Positions 1 to 14,682 are shown, numbered from the stretch's first letter. The stretch is DNA of 64,000 bases from Rhizobium sp. RCAM05350 (GCA_024426085.1 CP087974.1:1364001-1428000); one strand, 5' to 3'. The notes: generated from the letters alone by a model not told the origin. Translations and numbers: made by a program.

Positions 1-155
1 TTGACCCGGTGGAGAACGGCCGGAAAATGTTCCCGCACCAGCCACATCGACAGGGCGCCGACGGCAAAGCCGAGCACCAGGTTGTGCGCGCTGAAACTGC
101 CGGAGACCAGCGCCCAGACCAGCGTCAGGATCAGATTGAGGATAATGAACGTCAT
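1..155 (-). CDS. mrpE: Mrp antiporter subunit E, partial at window edge
   Basis: This is the N-terminal 51 or so residues of the MnhE/PhaE family; the rest lies left of the window. It begins MTFIILNLILTLVWALVSG, a hydrophobic first helix typical of MrpE, a membrane subunit of the multisubunit cation/proton antiporter. The ATG at 155 overlaps the stop codon of the upstream mrpD gene as ATGA, so the two are probably translationally coupled. MrpF and MrpG would be expected further left. The identification rests on this short N-terminus and on position in the operon. Confidence 0.8.
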   Translation of the reverse strand, partial: MTFIILNLILTLVWALVSGSFSAHNLVLGFAVGALSMWLVREHFPAVLHRV

Positions 156-1711
156 GGCGCGCTCCCCACCGGAAAGACGGACTTGATGTAGGCCGACGGC
201 TCGTTGAGCGTCGCAGCAGCATTCTGGGCCAGGCCGAGCAGGGTTTCGGGAAACAGGCCGATCAGAACGCTAAGCACGGTCAACACCATAAGCGGCAGTA
301 GCGCCGTCATCGGCAAGGCTTCCATCTTAGACGCCCTATCCTCCCGCGCCGGCCGCCAGTAGGCAAGCAGGAACACCCGGCCGGTGGCAATCATGGTCAG
401 GAAGCCGGTGATGAGCAGCGCCGCCGCCAGCCACCAGGAACTGCCGTCGAGGGCGGCCCTCACCAACATCACCTTTGGCCAGAAACCGGAAAACGGTGGC
501 AGGCCGGAGACCGAGAAGAACAGCATCAGCGACAGTGCGGCAAACAGCGGCTGCGTCTGGTAGAGCCCGCTGAGACTCTCGAGCGAAAATCCGCCGCCAA
601 CACGGGCGGCAAGGCCGGCCGCCAGATAGAGCGCCGTCATGACCAGCATCGAATGCAGGGCATAGAAGATTACCCCGCCGATCGCGTCAGGCCCGCCAAG
701 CGCGATGCCGGCGAGCATGGCACCGATGCCGGAGATGACGAGGTAACCGAGCAGGCGGCGCGCGTCGGTCTGCGCCAGCGCGCCGAGCGCGCCGGTCAGC
801 ATGGTCAGAACGGCGACCAGCGTGAGGACCGCGCTCAACTGCTCGCGCTCGGCCGGAAACAGCATGACGCTGATGCGGATCAGGGCATGGATCCCGACCT
901 TGGTGAGCAGGCCGGCAAACAGCGCCGACACGACGATGCGCGGCGTGTGATAGGAGGCGGGCAGCCAGAAATTCACCGGAAACGCAGCAGACTTCATCAT
1001 GAAGGCAAGAATGTAGAGCGCGGTCAGCGTTACCAGAGGCGCCGTCATCTGCAGCCCCGGCGCCTTCTGCGCAATGTCGGCCATGTTGAGCGTGCCGAAA
1101 ATGCCGTAGAGGTAACCGGTGGTGATCAAAAACAGCGTCGTGGCGACGAGGTTGAGGAAACTGTATTTGACCGCCCCGTCGATCTGCTCGCGTTCGGAGC
1201 CGAGCACAATAAGGCCGAAGGACGAGATCAGCAAAACCTCGAACCAGACATAGAGATTGAAGACGTCTCCCGTCAGGAAGGCGCCGCTGACGCCGGTCAT
1301 CAACAGCATCAGGAACGGATAGAAGCCGTAGCGCCGGCCACTGGCATTGATGTCGTCGATTGCCGCGACGGCACCGACGAAGGCCACCACCGCCGCTGCC
1401 AGCGCAAACAGCGCGCCGGTCAGATCGACCGTGAATGCGATGCCGAACGGCGGCAGCCAGCGCCCCATCACCATCGTCACCGGCCCGCTGCCGGCCACGT
1501 GCCAGAGCAGTGCTGTATCGATCAGAACGAGAACGAATAGGGCGGCCACGGCGATCAGCGGCTGCAGCCAACCCTTGTGCCGGATCATCAAAAGCACCGC
1601 GCCAATGCCCATGCACCAGACGACCGGCAGGATCACCAGCCAGTCAAGCGCCGCCACCGGTTGAAGAACCAGGGCTGCTGAAAGATCGATGGGGGATGAA
1701 GAAACGGCCAT
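152..1711 (-). CDS. mrpD: Mrp antiporter subunit D (proton-translocating membrane subunit)
   Basis: The gene encodes 519 residues with about fourteen hydrophobic helices and the proton-antiporter (NADH dehydrogenase ND5/NuoN-like) core. MrpD works with MrpA in the inner membrane to exchange Na+ or K+ for protons, giving pH and salt tolerance. The stretch MMKSAAFPVNFWLPASYHTP is the conserved Lys-bearing helix of this superfamily. The frame is unbroken and the length is normal for MrpD. It lies between mrpC (8 bp gap) and mrpE (4 bp overlap), all on the minus strand in the standard A-B-C-D-E order. Confidence 0.95.
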   Translation of the reverse strand: MAVSSSPIDLSAALVLQPVAALDWLVILPVVWCMGIGAVLLMIRHKGWLQPLIAVAALFVLVLIDTALLWHVAGSGPVTMVMGRWLPPFGIAFTVDLTGALFALAAAVVAFVGAVAAIDDINASGRRYGFYPFLMLLMTGVSGAFLTGDVFNLYVWFEVLLISSFGLIVLGSEREQIDGAVKYSFLNLVATTLFLITTGYLYGIFGTLNMADIAQKAPGLQMTAPLVTLTALYILAFMMKSAAFPVNFWLPASYHTPRIVVSALFAGLLTKVGIHALIRISVMLFPAEREQLSAVLTLVAVLTMLTGALGALAQTDARRLLGYLVISGIGAMLAGIALGGPDAIGGVIFYALHSMLVMTALYLAAGLAARVGGGFSLESLSGLYQTQPLFAALSLMLFFSVSGLPPFSGFWPKVMLVRAALDGSSWWLAAALLITGFLTMIATGRVFLLAYWRPAREDRASKMEALPMTALLPLMVLTVLSVLIGLFPETLLGLAQNAAATLNEPSAYIKSVFPVGSAP

Positions 1712-1719
1712 GGGTCCAG

Positions 1720-2098
1720 TCAGTATCCAAGCGGCGGCAACACGGCATCGTCCGGTTCTGCCACGCGCATCATGTCGGTATTGTCTACCTTCAACTCGCT
1801 ATAGGCGCGCCAGGCGAGCACCAAAAGGAAGGCGAAGAACGAGAATGAAATGACGATGGCCGTCAGGATCAGCGCCTGGGGCAGCGGATTGGCCGTCGGT
1901 CCGGCCGGAACGTCGAGGCCAGCCCCTGATCACCGGTGGCACCTCGCGCATGATGCGGCCGCTGGTGAAGATCAACAGGTTGACCGCATTGCCGAGAACA
2001 GCGACGCCGAGCAGCATGCGGATGATCGATTTCGACAACAGCATGTAGATGGCAACCACCAGGAAAATGCCGGTCAGGACAGCGAAAACGGGTTCCAT
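1720..2098 (-). CDS. mrpC: Mrp antiporter subunit C, one frameshift
   Basis: MrpC is a small NuoK-like membrane subunit of the antiporter. The N-terminal part ([20 protein letters not shown] and on to [13 protein letters not shown]) and the C-terminal part ([16 protein letters not shown], ending PPLGY) both match the family but sit in different frames. One extra base near 1921 separates them, an A inserted in a CG on the plus strand. Removing it gives about 125 residues, the usual length. The ATG at 2098 overlaps the mrpB stop codon. I read the break as a sequence error because both halves are well conserved. Confidence 0.88.
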
Positions 2099-2519
2099 CA
2101 ATCCTCTCCCCTTTCCTCGAGTGACAAGGCGATGGAGGTGACCGCGCCGACAACGACCAGATAGACGCCGATATCGAAGGTCATGACGCTCGACAGCGGA
2201 ACCTCTTCGCCGAGAATGATCGGATAGACCCAGAGCCCGGTCATGAAGGGCACATGGAAAACCATCGACAAGAGCCCTGAGAGCGTCGCCAGAAGCAGCC
2301 CTGCTCCGGCAATCGTCAGCGGATGAAAGACAATCGCCCGCCGCACGGTTTCCGACGCCGAAGGCGATGCCGTAGATCGCCAGCGCGGCAACGGCGATCA
2401 GCCCGCCGATGAACCCGCCGCCCGGCTCGTTATGGCCGCGCAGCAGCACGAAGATCGAAAACAGCACCATGATCCCGACGATCAGCGGGGCGGCGGCGCG
2501 GAAAAATTACGGATCTCAT
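2098..2519 (-). CDS. mrpB: Mrp antiporter subunit B, two frameshifts
   Basis: This is the MnhB family subunit, about 139 residues after repair. Recognisable pieces are [20 protein letters not shown], with the conserved GHNEPGGGF motif, and [15 protein letters not shown], then [10 protein letters not shown]. The pieces lie in three frames because of one extra T in a T run near 2505 and one extra base near 2352. The ATG at 2519 overlaps the mrpA stop and the stop overlaps the mrpC start, as expected for a tightly coupled operon. In some rhizobia this region is fused to MrpA; here it is a separate cistron. Confidence 0.88.
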
Positions 2520-4878
2520 CGGCCGCCCTCCTCTGCATCCGGGTCATTGTCGGCAATGCTGCGCATCGAGCCTGCCCGCAGACGGATGAGCGACAGCACA
2601 GCCAGACCGGCGATCATCACCACGGCGATCTCGCCGAGCGTATCCGTGCCGCGGAAATCGACGATGATGACGTTCACCACATTGCTGCCATGGGCGATGG
2701 TTTTCGAATATTGGTTGAAGAAATCCGTCAGCGCCGTGTTGAACGGTCCTTCGGTCACCTTCATCAACAGGAGCGCGGCGCCGAGCCTGCAGGCAACGGC
2801 AATCGCCGCATCCGGCAGCGTCTGGCGCATTGGCCGATGGTCCGATTGCGAGAGCTTGAGCCGCGTCATCACCAGCGCCAGGATCACCACGGCCAGCGTT
2901 TCGATCATGAACTGGGTGAAGGCGAGATCCGGCGCGCCATAGAGCAGGAAGATCACCGCGACCGAAAATCCCTGAATGCCGAGCGAGACGATCGCCGTCA
3001 GCCGGTCCTTTGCCATCAGCACGGCGACAAGCCCAATTACGGCAATTGCCATGATGGCCAGCTCATGCAGCGGAATGTCGGACGGGAAGATCGGCGGCCG
3101 GGCCATTTCGCCGAACAGCAAAGGCGGCAGCAGCAGGACCACGGCGACCATCAGGAAGGTCGCGGTCATGTAGCTGTCCAGCCTGCCGTTCTGCAGCCGT
3201 CGGGTGACGGCAAAGGACAAGCGCAGCAGACCGCGTATCACTTGATCGAAGCCGCGATCCGGCCCCCAACCGATGGCAACGAGTGCTGCGGCAACCGCAT
3301 CCCGAAGACGGGCAAGGCCGAGATAGAGGCCGGCGCCGAGGAGGACGGTCAACACCGACAGCGCAAGCGGCACGCCGACATGCGGGACAAGCGATATCTC
3401 AACGGTTCGCGGCTGCCCGGCGATGGCCGATGCCATGGGCGAGGAAATCAGGCTGTGGACGGTGCCCGACAAGACGGCTGCCACAAGCCCGGCCAGCGCC
3501 AGTACGGCAGGCCCGAGCCAGAGCAGAACCGGCGCCTCATGGGCGTGCTTCGGCGTTGCCACCGGCTGCCCGATAAACGGCTTCAGCGCCACGGCAAAAG
3601 CCACCGCGAACATCAGCGCATTGCCGACAACCACGAACATGCCAAAGCTGATCGAGCGCAGTTCAAAGGTCGAGAAAGCGGCATAGACCTCTTCTTTGGT
3701 CAGGAAGCCGAAGAAGGGCGGCAGCCCGCCCATCGAAATGGCGGCGGCCATCGCAATCGCAAAAGTCAGCGGCATGGCCGAGCGCAATCCACCGAGCCGG
3801 GTGACGTCGCGCGTTCCGGTCTCATGGTCGATGATCCCGGCCACCATGAACAGCGCGCCCTTGAACAGCGAATGGGCGACAAGATAGAGCACCGCCGCCT
3901 CGATGGCATAGGGGGCGCCAAAACCTGTCAGAAGCACCAGAAGGCCGAGCGACGACATCGTCGTATAGGCAAGCATCAGCTTGAGATCGGTCTGGCGCAC
4001 CGCCAGAAGCGCGCCGATGACGAGTGTTGCAGCGCCGAACACCGGCAGGATGAGCTGCCATTCCGGCGTGCCGCCGAGCACGGGGTTGAGCCGCATCAAC
4101 AAATAGACCCCAGCTTTCACCATGGTGGCCGAATGCAGGTAGGCGGAAACCGGCGTCGGCGCTTCCATGGCGTTCGGCAGCCAGAAATGGAACGGAAACT
4201 GCGCCGACTTGGTAAAGGCGCCGCCGAGCACCAGCACCAGGGCTGCCAAATAGAGCGGGCTCCCCTTGACCACCGGACCGAGCGACATCAGAGCCGAGAA
4301 CTGGGTGACGCCGGAAATATTCCACAGCACGATCAGGCCGGCGAGCAGGAACAGCCCGCCCCCGCCGGTGACGACCAGCGCCTGGAATGCCGCACGGCGA
4401 GCGGCTTCGCGGTGATGATCGAAGCCGATCAACAGGAACGAGGTGATCGAGGTCAGTTCCCAGAAGACGAACAGCATCAGAAAGCTGTCGGACGCCACCA
4501 GTCCCATCATCGAGCCCATGAACATCAGCAGGAACGAGAAGAAACGCCCCTGGTGCGGATGGCCTTTGAGATAACCGCCGGAATAGAGCACGATCAACGC
4601 GCCGATGCCCTGAGATCAGCAGCAGGAAAGTCAGCGACAGGCCATCGATCAGCCAGGAAAATTTGACATTGAAGGACGGCACCCAGAGGTAACCGCCGGT
4701 CACGATCTCGCCGCTGGCGATTTCGGCCGAGAAACCGAAAAAATGCAGGAAGACAAAGGCGGGAATGAGCGCCAGAACCCAGGCTGCGTTATGGCCGAGA
4801 ACCCGTGTCAGCACCGGCGCGGCGAGCGCCCAGGAAGGGAAGGCAGAGGGCCAGAAATGTCAGGTCTGCGACATTCAT
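2516..4878 (-). CDS. mrpA: Mrp antiporter subunit A, two frameshifts
   Basis: This is the largest antiporter subunit, about 787 residues after repair, with a ND5-like proton-antiporter domain followed by an MbhD/MbhE-like C-terminal part (GAPDLAFTQFMIETLAVVIL). Residues such as FTKSAQFPFHFWLPNAMEAP match the conserved channel helix. The start MNVADLTFLALCLP at 4878, the segment from about 4830 to 4610, and the remainder lie in three frames. Each junction is explained by one extra G in a short run (near 4830 and near 4608). It is the promoter-proximal gene of the operon. Confidence 0.92.
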
Positions 4879-4898
4879 GGGTCAGCGGGTTCCTTTCA

Positions 4899-4940
4899 GG
4901 GTTGTGGTGGCAGGGTTGTGGTGGCAGGGTTGTGGTGGCG
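4899..4940. repeat. Three tandem 14-bp repeats upstream of mrpA
   Basis: The unit GGGTTGTGGTGGCA occurs three times in a row, the last copy ending in G instead of A. It lies 21 bases upstream of the inferred mrpA start codon, in the probable 5' untranslated or promoter region. Such short tandem repeats can change copy number by slippage; any effect on expression is inference. Confidence 0.85.
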
Positions 4941-5162
4941 AATAGCAGGATACCAGCGACGAATGCCGCGACGGACAGATTGGGGATAAGCCAAGCGGTT
5001 GGCAAACTCAAGGTTTTCGACGGATATACAAGCCCGGCAGCCCGCCCCTACCGTAAAACACCAGGCGCAATAGCGTTTCTGTAATTTTGCTTGTCAGAGG
5101 TCAGTCACTGTTGCCGGAACCGAAGAGGCGCCTATCTTTGCGATGAGATCAGGGAGAGATCG

Positions 5163-5572
5163 ATGCGCGACACCAGCACCATGAAAGTGATGAAGACCGA
5201 CGAGGAATGGCGGGCACTGCTGACCCTGACCAATACCGCATCACCCGCCAGCAGGGCACCGAGCGGGCTTTCTCAAGCCCGGACTTCGAACTGGGCAGGC
5301 AAGGCACCTATCACTGCATCTGCTGCAACCGGCCGCTTTATCGCTCGCAGGCAAAATTCGATTCCTGGGAACGGGATGGCCGAGCTTTTCAGCGCCGATT
5401 ACCGATGATGCGGTAACCCAGCATCCCGATGCCTCCTATGGCCTGAACTGCACGGAAATCCGCTGCGCCGATTGTGACGCGCATCTCGGCCATGTCTTTC
5501 CCGACGGTCCCCCACCTGACCGGCCTGCGCTACAGCATGAACGGTGTCGCGCTGGCGTTTGAGCAGGAGTGA
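5163..5572 (+). CDS. msrB: Peptide-methionine (R)-S-oxide reductase MsrB, three frameshifts
   Basis: MsrB reduces methionine-R-sulfoxide in proteins. The family landmarks are present in three frames: the N-terminal [17 protein letters not shown] once one base is restored near 5223, the zinc-type [17 protein letters not shown], then [11 protein letters not shown], and [20 protein letters not shown]. The second Cys pair (CADC) and the HLGHVF motif are clear. The expected active-site Cys region [11 protein letters not shown] near the end shows GVAL where many MsrB proteins have RYCINSASL, so the usual catalytic Cys (RYC) appears as Ser. Breaks are near 5223, 5366 and 5517, the last a T inserted into CG. 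Confidence 0.85.
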
Positions 5573-5714
5573 CTTGGCAGCCGTTTAAGGTGTCGCGCGG
5601 TTCAAAATGACTGAGCGTCCGCAAAGCCCCTGCATACGCCGCTACCAAATCACGGCAGCGATTACTTCCGATGGGGAAACCTGCAGCGCCTTTGCTGCAT
5701 ATGAGGAAACAGTC

Positions 5715-6242
5715 TTGAGATACGCACTGCTGCTGATTGCCGACCTTTGCACAGTCTGTCCAGCAGTGGCCGCGGATGGCTGGACCAGCTATTCCAACCC
5801 GCGCTTCGGCTACAGCGCCGAGGTACTGCCCGGTTTCATACTCACGCAGGAAAGCGACAATGGCGATGGGGCAACGTTCCAGTCGCAAGACGGCCGTGCC
5901 AGGCTTTTGCTCTTCGGCGCATTTGCCGAGGACGGCGGGCTTTCGGCCGATGCGCATCAACGCATCGCCTGGGACAAACAGGACGGCTGGGAGATAACCT
6001 ATGAGAAGGTGACACCGGGCTGGGCAAGTTACTCCGGTTCACGCGCCGCCAGTATTCTCTATGTGCGCGCCGTCATGCTCTGCGACGGAGGCTTGGCCTA
6101 TTTCCAACTGAAATATCCGCGTGCAGCGCTCAAGGCCTACGACAGGCTCGTCAGCCGCATGGTTCGGTCTCTGCGCGCCCTGCAACGGGATGCAACCAGG
6201 CACCAGATACCGCACCGGGCGCTGCACCGGAACGCAGGTTGA
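5715..6242 (+). CDS. Secreted hypothetical protein
   Basis: The reading frame encodes about 175 residues starting at TTG 5715, chosen because GAGGA lies seven bases upstream and because the first residues form a signal peptide (RYALLLIADLCTVCPAVAA, then DGW). The mature part begins WTSYSNPRFGYSAEVLPGF, which resembles rhizobial periplasmic proteins of unknown function. A more upstream in-frame start exists at 5607 but would bury the signal peptide. The last 25 residues look low in quality and may follow an unrecognised frameshift. Function unknown. Confidence 0.6.
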   Translation: MRYALLLIADLCTVCPAVAADGWTSYSNPRFGYSAEVLPGFILTQESDNGDGATFQSQDGRARLLLFGAFAEDGGLSADAHQRIAWDKQDGWEITYEKVTPGWASYSGSRAASILYVRAVMLCDGGLAYFQLKYPRAALKAYDRLVSRMVRSLRALQRDATRHQIPHRALHRNAG

Positions 6243-6285
6243 CCCGGCCGCGAACGGCAAAGCCGGCATTCACCCGCAACATGGA

Positions 6286-6946
6286 TCAGGTCGAAGCGCT
6301 GCTGATGCAGGTGAGAACGGCGGAATAATGCACCCCGGCGGCGGTGACGACGAAGCCGTGCCAGATGGCATTCTGGAAGCGCAGCTTTTCCCAGACGTGG
6401 AAAATAACCCCCGCAGGAATAAATGATGCCGCCGATCAGGATGAGGATCATCGTCGTTTCCGTCAGTTGCGACAGAAGTGGCCCGGCGGCAAAGACGCTG
6501 CTCCAGCCCATGGCGAGATAAAGCAGGATCGCCACCCGGTCGAACCGGCCGGGAAAGACGCATTTGATCAGGACACCGACGATGGCGATCGACCAGATGC
6601 CGATCAGCATGCCGAACAGGTAGGGATCGTCCCAGCCGCGTTGCAGGAACGGCGTATAGGTGGCAGCGATCAGGATGAAGATCGACGAATGGTCAAAGCG
6701 GCGCAGGAACCATTTGGTCTGCGATACCGGATAGAGATTGTAGAGGAAGGAAATCGACAGCGTTGCCACCAGCCCGGCACCGTGCATCCAGGCGGCGACC
6801 AGTTGCCCCGACGTGCTCCAGACGCTGGCATAGAAGATCATCGCCGTGACACCGATCAGCGCAAAGGCAAGCCCGACACCGTGAACGACGCCATCGGCGA
6901 TCAGCTCAGAGCGATCGTAGTTCCACTTGATGCCCTTGATCTCCAC
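6286..6946 (-). CDS. Hemolysin III / PAQR family membrane protein, one frameshift
   Basis: This is a seven-helix membrane protein of the HlyIII (YqfA, PAQR) family, about 219 residues after repair. The conserved motif region FLYNLYP, then FDHSSIFILIAATYTPF, is clear, and the C-terminal motif WHGFVVTAAGVHYSAVL carries the second set of His residues that bind metal in PAQR proteins. The two are separated by one extra G in a G run near 6410. The stop is at 6286. The substrate in bacteria is not settled; hydrolase-like and lipid-related roles are proposed for the family. Confidence 0.87.
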
Positions 6947-7219
6947 GGCAGCCTCTCAACATTTCATTTCGGTCCGGCCCTTTCGGGATGCAGCCCCTGC
7001 AGCCCCAAACCTGCAATTGCAGTCTGCCGTCAACAGGGACGTCCGGCAAGCCTCCGGGCAGCAACAATCTGACACAGGGTTAAGGGCTGAAACAGGGCCG
7101 GAAAGATCAACAATTGCAACAGCTGGACATCTCGGCTGGAGCCAGAAGCATATTTGACCTTCACCTGCGATCTTGCCCGGCATCAACTCGGTGCAGGATA
7201 CTGCCGCCCGATGAAACCG

Positions 7220-8175
<956 letters not shown>

Positions 8176-8230
8176 ATACAGGATCATCACTGGCCTCAGA
8201 TCGGCTGGCCCGCTTGGAAAGGACAATCCC

Positions 8231-8628
8231 ATGAACATCACCAGAAACGGTTCCATCCCCTCGCTCAAGGGACCGGAGGAGTCATTCACCGGCACCGTGC
8301 GTATCGACGGCCGGTTCAAGGGAACCGAGCCGGCGCGCGTCAGTGGCTCCACCGTCACGTTCTGAACCGGGCGCCTGAACAGCCTGGCACACCCATCCGC
8401 TCGGCCAGACGCTTCTGGTCGTCTCCGGCTTTGGCCGCGCCCAGCAGCGAAGGCGGTCCGGTCGAGGACATCCGGCCGGGCGACGTCATCTGGTTCGAAC
8501 CGGGCGAAAAGCACTGGCACGGGGCTTCCCCCACCACTGCCATGACCCATGTCGCCATCGTGGAAGCGCTGGATGGCGAGGTCGTCGACTGGATGGAACA
8601 CGTCACCGACGAACAATATCAGGCATAA
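8231..8628 (+). CDS. Small cupin-domain protein, frameshifted
   Basis: This is a single-cupin protein of about 131 residues, like the (R)-mandelonitrile lyase / quercetinase-type cupins. The metal-site motif [12 protein letters not shown] and the second motif [16 protein letters not shown] are clear. Three frames are used: a T is inserted into CG at 8363, a TGA appears where an Arg codon is expected near 8375, and an A is inserted into CG at 8446. It is the first gene of an operon with an aldo-keto reductase and an SDR; such cupins often act on small carbonyl compounds, but the substrate is not known. Confidence 0.82.
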
Positions 8629-12153
<3,525 letters not shown>

Positions 12154-12245
12154 GCCATGTACCTTCCATCGAACGTTGAACTGTTGAGTGGACTTGAGAT
12201 GTATTGCTGACGTTGCAACCTGGCCATGATTACCCGAAACGAACA

Positions 12246-12262
12246 AGTACGTTACAGTAACA
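12246..12262. promoter_or_regulatory. Palindromic operator candidate upstream of the sulfatase
   Basis: The palindrome GTTACAGTAAC at 12251-12261, inside AGTACGTTACAGTAACA, lies about 98 bases upstream of the sulfatase start. The same 17-base word, with one base changed at the centre, occurs upstream of the DUF1254 gene. Size and symmetry fit a TetR-type operator. Confidence 0.6.
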
Positions 12263-12341
12263 ATCCGCTACTGGGCTAAGTCCGGGGATACCAAGACTGG
12301 TAGGAACACGAAGTCTGGAGGCAGGACAGCCGCGTAATCGC

Positions 12342-13818
12342 CTACTTGATCTTCTCGAGATCTCCCGGTTTCCAGCTCTGATCGAAAAACGCTGTCTTCG
12401 GCCCGTACAGTCTCAGGATCGTGAAAAACCCCTTCCCCGGAATGGTGGCAATCCAGTTCTTACCCTCACCCGGAGATGTCGGGCCGTAATAGATATCCGT
12501 GGTCCCGTCCGCATTCTGCCTCGGCTTGTCCATCGTGTTCAGCGATGGAAACGCCTGACCGTTGTCGAGACCGGAGCCCGTGATCGGGTCGTAGACCGTC
12601 ACCGACCAGAAGATCGCTGCGGGAATATCCTTCGGAAGCGTCAGCTTGTAGTTCCGGTCGCCGGAGAGATAATCGCCATCGGCGTCCTTGAAGGCATTCG
12701 GATATTTCTGCGCCGACATTCTCCATGTTCACAGCCATGCCAGGGCTGGTGGAATAGGCATAGGTGAAGAAGCTGGAACGGGCATCGAGCTGGTTATAGC
12801 TATCGCCGGCAAATTCGGCATTGGTCGCGAACGGATTGAGCCACTGGCGGTCGGGATAGTACTTCAGCGAGGACGGGCCGTAGGCAAAGGCGTGGCTGAC
12901 GCGCGATGCCGTCTTGGCCGCCCTGTCGAGCATCACCTTCACTCTCTCGTCCGGCTTGAAGGGCTGGCCCTTGATCAGGCCGAGGCTGGCGGCCATACCG
13001 CGCATCTCGAAATCTTTCGGATCGACATATTCATGCTCGATGAAGCGCGACAGCATGTCGAATGCCGTTCCATCCTGCGGATAGAGCATGTTGACGGGCA
13101 CGCCTGAGGCATCAGGGAACTCCATCTTGCGGGCTGATTCCTGCTTGCCGAGCGGATAGATCTTCGTCAGTTCCATCACCTTGACAGGCTCTTCGAGCTG
13201 CTTTGGATCCTTGAAAAATCCGCGCCAGAACACGAAGACGCCGTAGGTGCCGGAGCGATAGATGAAGTACCCCTCGGGGATGTCACCCTGATAGTCCGGC
13301 GGAAGGATCAGGTATTTGCCGCCCTTGCCCTTGTCCGGCCCCGGAAGGCCGACATCACCCGCCCATTTGCGGCCATCGATCTCGCCTTCGGAGGGGATTG
13401 GCCGCTGGAAGAAATCGTCGATGATGCCCTGCAGACCCGGCGGCACCTCGATGACCATCGGGCCATCTTCCTTGAGGTCGAGATAGCCAAGCCCGTAGAT
13501 GACGTCGGAATTCGGTGTCGTGATCAGTGTCTTCGCATTCAGCCGTTTCTTGAAGATCGGCAGCACGTTGTAGCCCTTGCCGAACTTCGCCTCCGACCCT
13601 TCCTTCATGCCGTACATGTTGAGCGCCGGCAGCGCCCAGAGATAGGTCTGGACGGCGCGCTGGAAGGCGAGTTCCTCGCCAAGCTTGGCCACATCATCCT
13701 GCGAAAGATAGCCCTTGGTGTAGGGCGCATCGGCAAGTGTCTCCGCAGCGCTTGCCAATGGAGATGCCGCCAAAAGCAAAGCCAGCGCGGTCGCCGCATT
13801 CAAACCTACTCTCAACAT
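12342..13818 (-). CDS. DUF1254/DUF1214 secreted protein, one frameshift
   Basis: About 491 residues with a signal peptide (ALALLLAASPLASA, then AETL). The N-terminal DUF1254 part includes VQTYLWALPALNMYGM and ITTPNSDVIYGLGYLDL; the C-terminal DUF1214 part includes SGDRNYKLTLPKDIPA and FWSVTVYDPITGSGLDN. They are separated by one inserted base near 12716. The family is periplasmic and of unknown function, often next to sulfatases or lipid-related genes. The gene is upstream of the sulfatase on the same strand, separated by 188 bases that hold the sulfatase's own operator. Confidence 0.9.
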
Positions 13819-13875
13819 CGGTCACTCCTTTCGAAATAGAGGAGACAACCGGAGCAGATACGGACGGACTGCGGA

Positions 13876-13892
13876 AGTACGTTACGGTAACA
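13876..13892. promoter_or_regulatory. Palindromic operator candidate upstream of DUF1254 gene
   Basis: AGTACGTTACGGTAACA contains the palindrome GTTACGGTAAC (13881-13891), 63 bases upstream of the DUF1254 start codon. It matches the site upstream of the sulfatase at 16 of 17 positions, differing only at the central base, which argues for one regulator controlling both genes. Confidence 0.6.
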
Positions 13893-14020
13893 GAGAGGCG
13901 ACCGGGCCCGATTCTAACCGTCACAAACGCCGGGCCAGCGCCAGCAGCTGCCGTTGGCGGCGATAAGTGCGGATGGCCGAAAGCTCGAACCGGCCTTCGG
14001 CCACCGCCAGCTCCGAGCCT

Positions 14021-14443
14021 TCAGCGGTCGATCAGAACCGCACATTTGCAATGGCTGGCGACGCGGCTGGCAGTCGAGCCGATGAAATAGTCGATCAACC
14101 CGGGCCGGTGCGAGGCAATGATTACCAGATCGCCCTCCGCCTCCTCGGCAAAGCTGTTGATGACGCTGGCGGCACCGCCGATGCGGATTTCGACGTGGCC
14201 CTTGATGCCATGCTTGTCCATGAGCCCGGTCAGTGTCTTCCTGGCCTGACCGCGCGAGGCTTCCATCATTTCCAGCGGGAAGTCGACGATCATGTAGCCC
14301 TGGGCATAGGCGTTCAGATCCTCGACAACGTTGAGCAGGATGATCTCGCCGCCCTCGTCGAGCAGCGACTTGGCGCGCTCCAGGACCTTTTCGCCGTGCT
14401 CCAGCTGGTCCATGGCAATCGGAACGATAATTCTCGAATACAT
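14021..14443 (-). CDS. Universal stress protein UspA family
   Basis: The gene encodes about 140 residues with a single Usp domain. It starts MYSRIIVPIAMD, has the middle strand GDLVIIASHRPGLIDYFIGS, which corresponds to the ATP-binding loop (GxxG...GS), and ends HCKCAVLIDR. The ATG at 14443 has GAGGAG six bases upstream. The frame is intact. Such proteins bind ATP or form dimers and support survival under stress. It stands alone, downstream of no obvious partner. Confidence 0.9.
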   Translation of the reverse strand: MYSRIIVPIAMDQLEHGEKVLERAKSLLDEGGEIILLNVVEDLNAYAQGYMIVDFPLEMMEASRGQARKTLTGLMDKHGIKGHVEIRIGGAASVINSFAEEAEGDLVIIASHRPGLIDYFIGSTASRVASHCKCAVLIDR

Positions 14444-14682
14444 GACTGTCTCCTCGGGTTCGCGCGCGGCGAGCACAGGGCGTATCGACGGGTTTTCGGA
14501 CCATCCGCCGCCCGTGTTGCGCGGATAGATTCAATATAGGTGTGCCAGGGAAAAAGTCACAACCGGACATGCGGTCGCAGGCGATTGTCAACAGGTCGAG
14601 AACAGTACATCCTCAAGTCAGCACCTTCCGTGAACGCCGCATGTCATATAGTTTGGCAGCACAATCAGACGGGACCGCACCA

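Noticed and set aside
2432..4666. A long plus-strand open frame (744 codons) opposite mrpA
   Set aside because: It is rich in Gln, Arg and His, has no family features and mirrors the codon pattern of the mrpA strand. It is an antisense shadow in high-GC DNA.
6956..7186. A 76-codon minus-strand frame between the HlyIII-like and LysR genes
   Set aside because: Cys-rich, no ribosome site, no recognisable family. The 6947-7219 gap appears to hold no gene.
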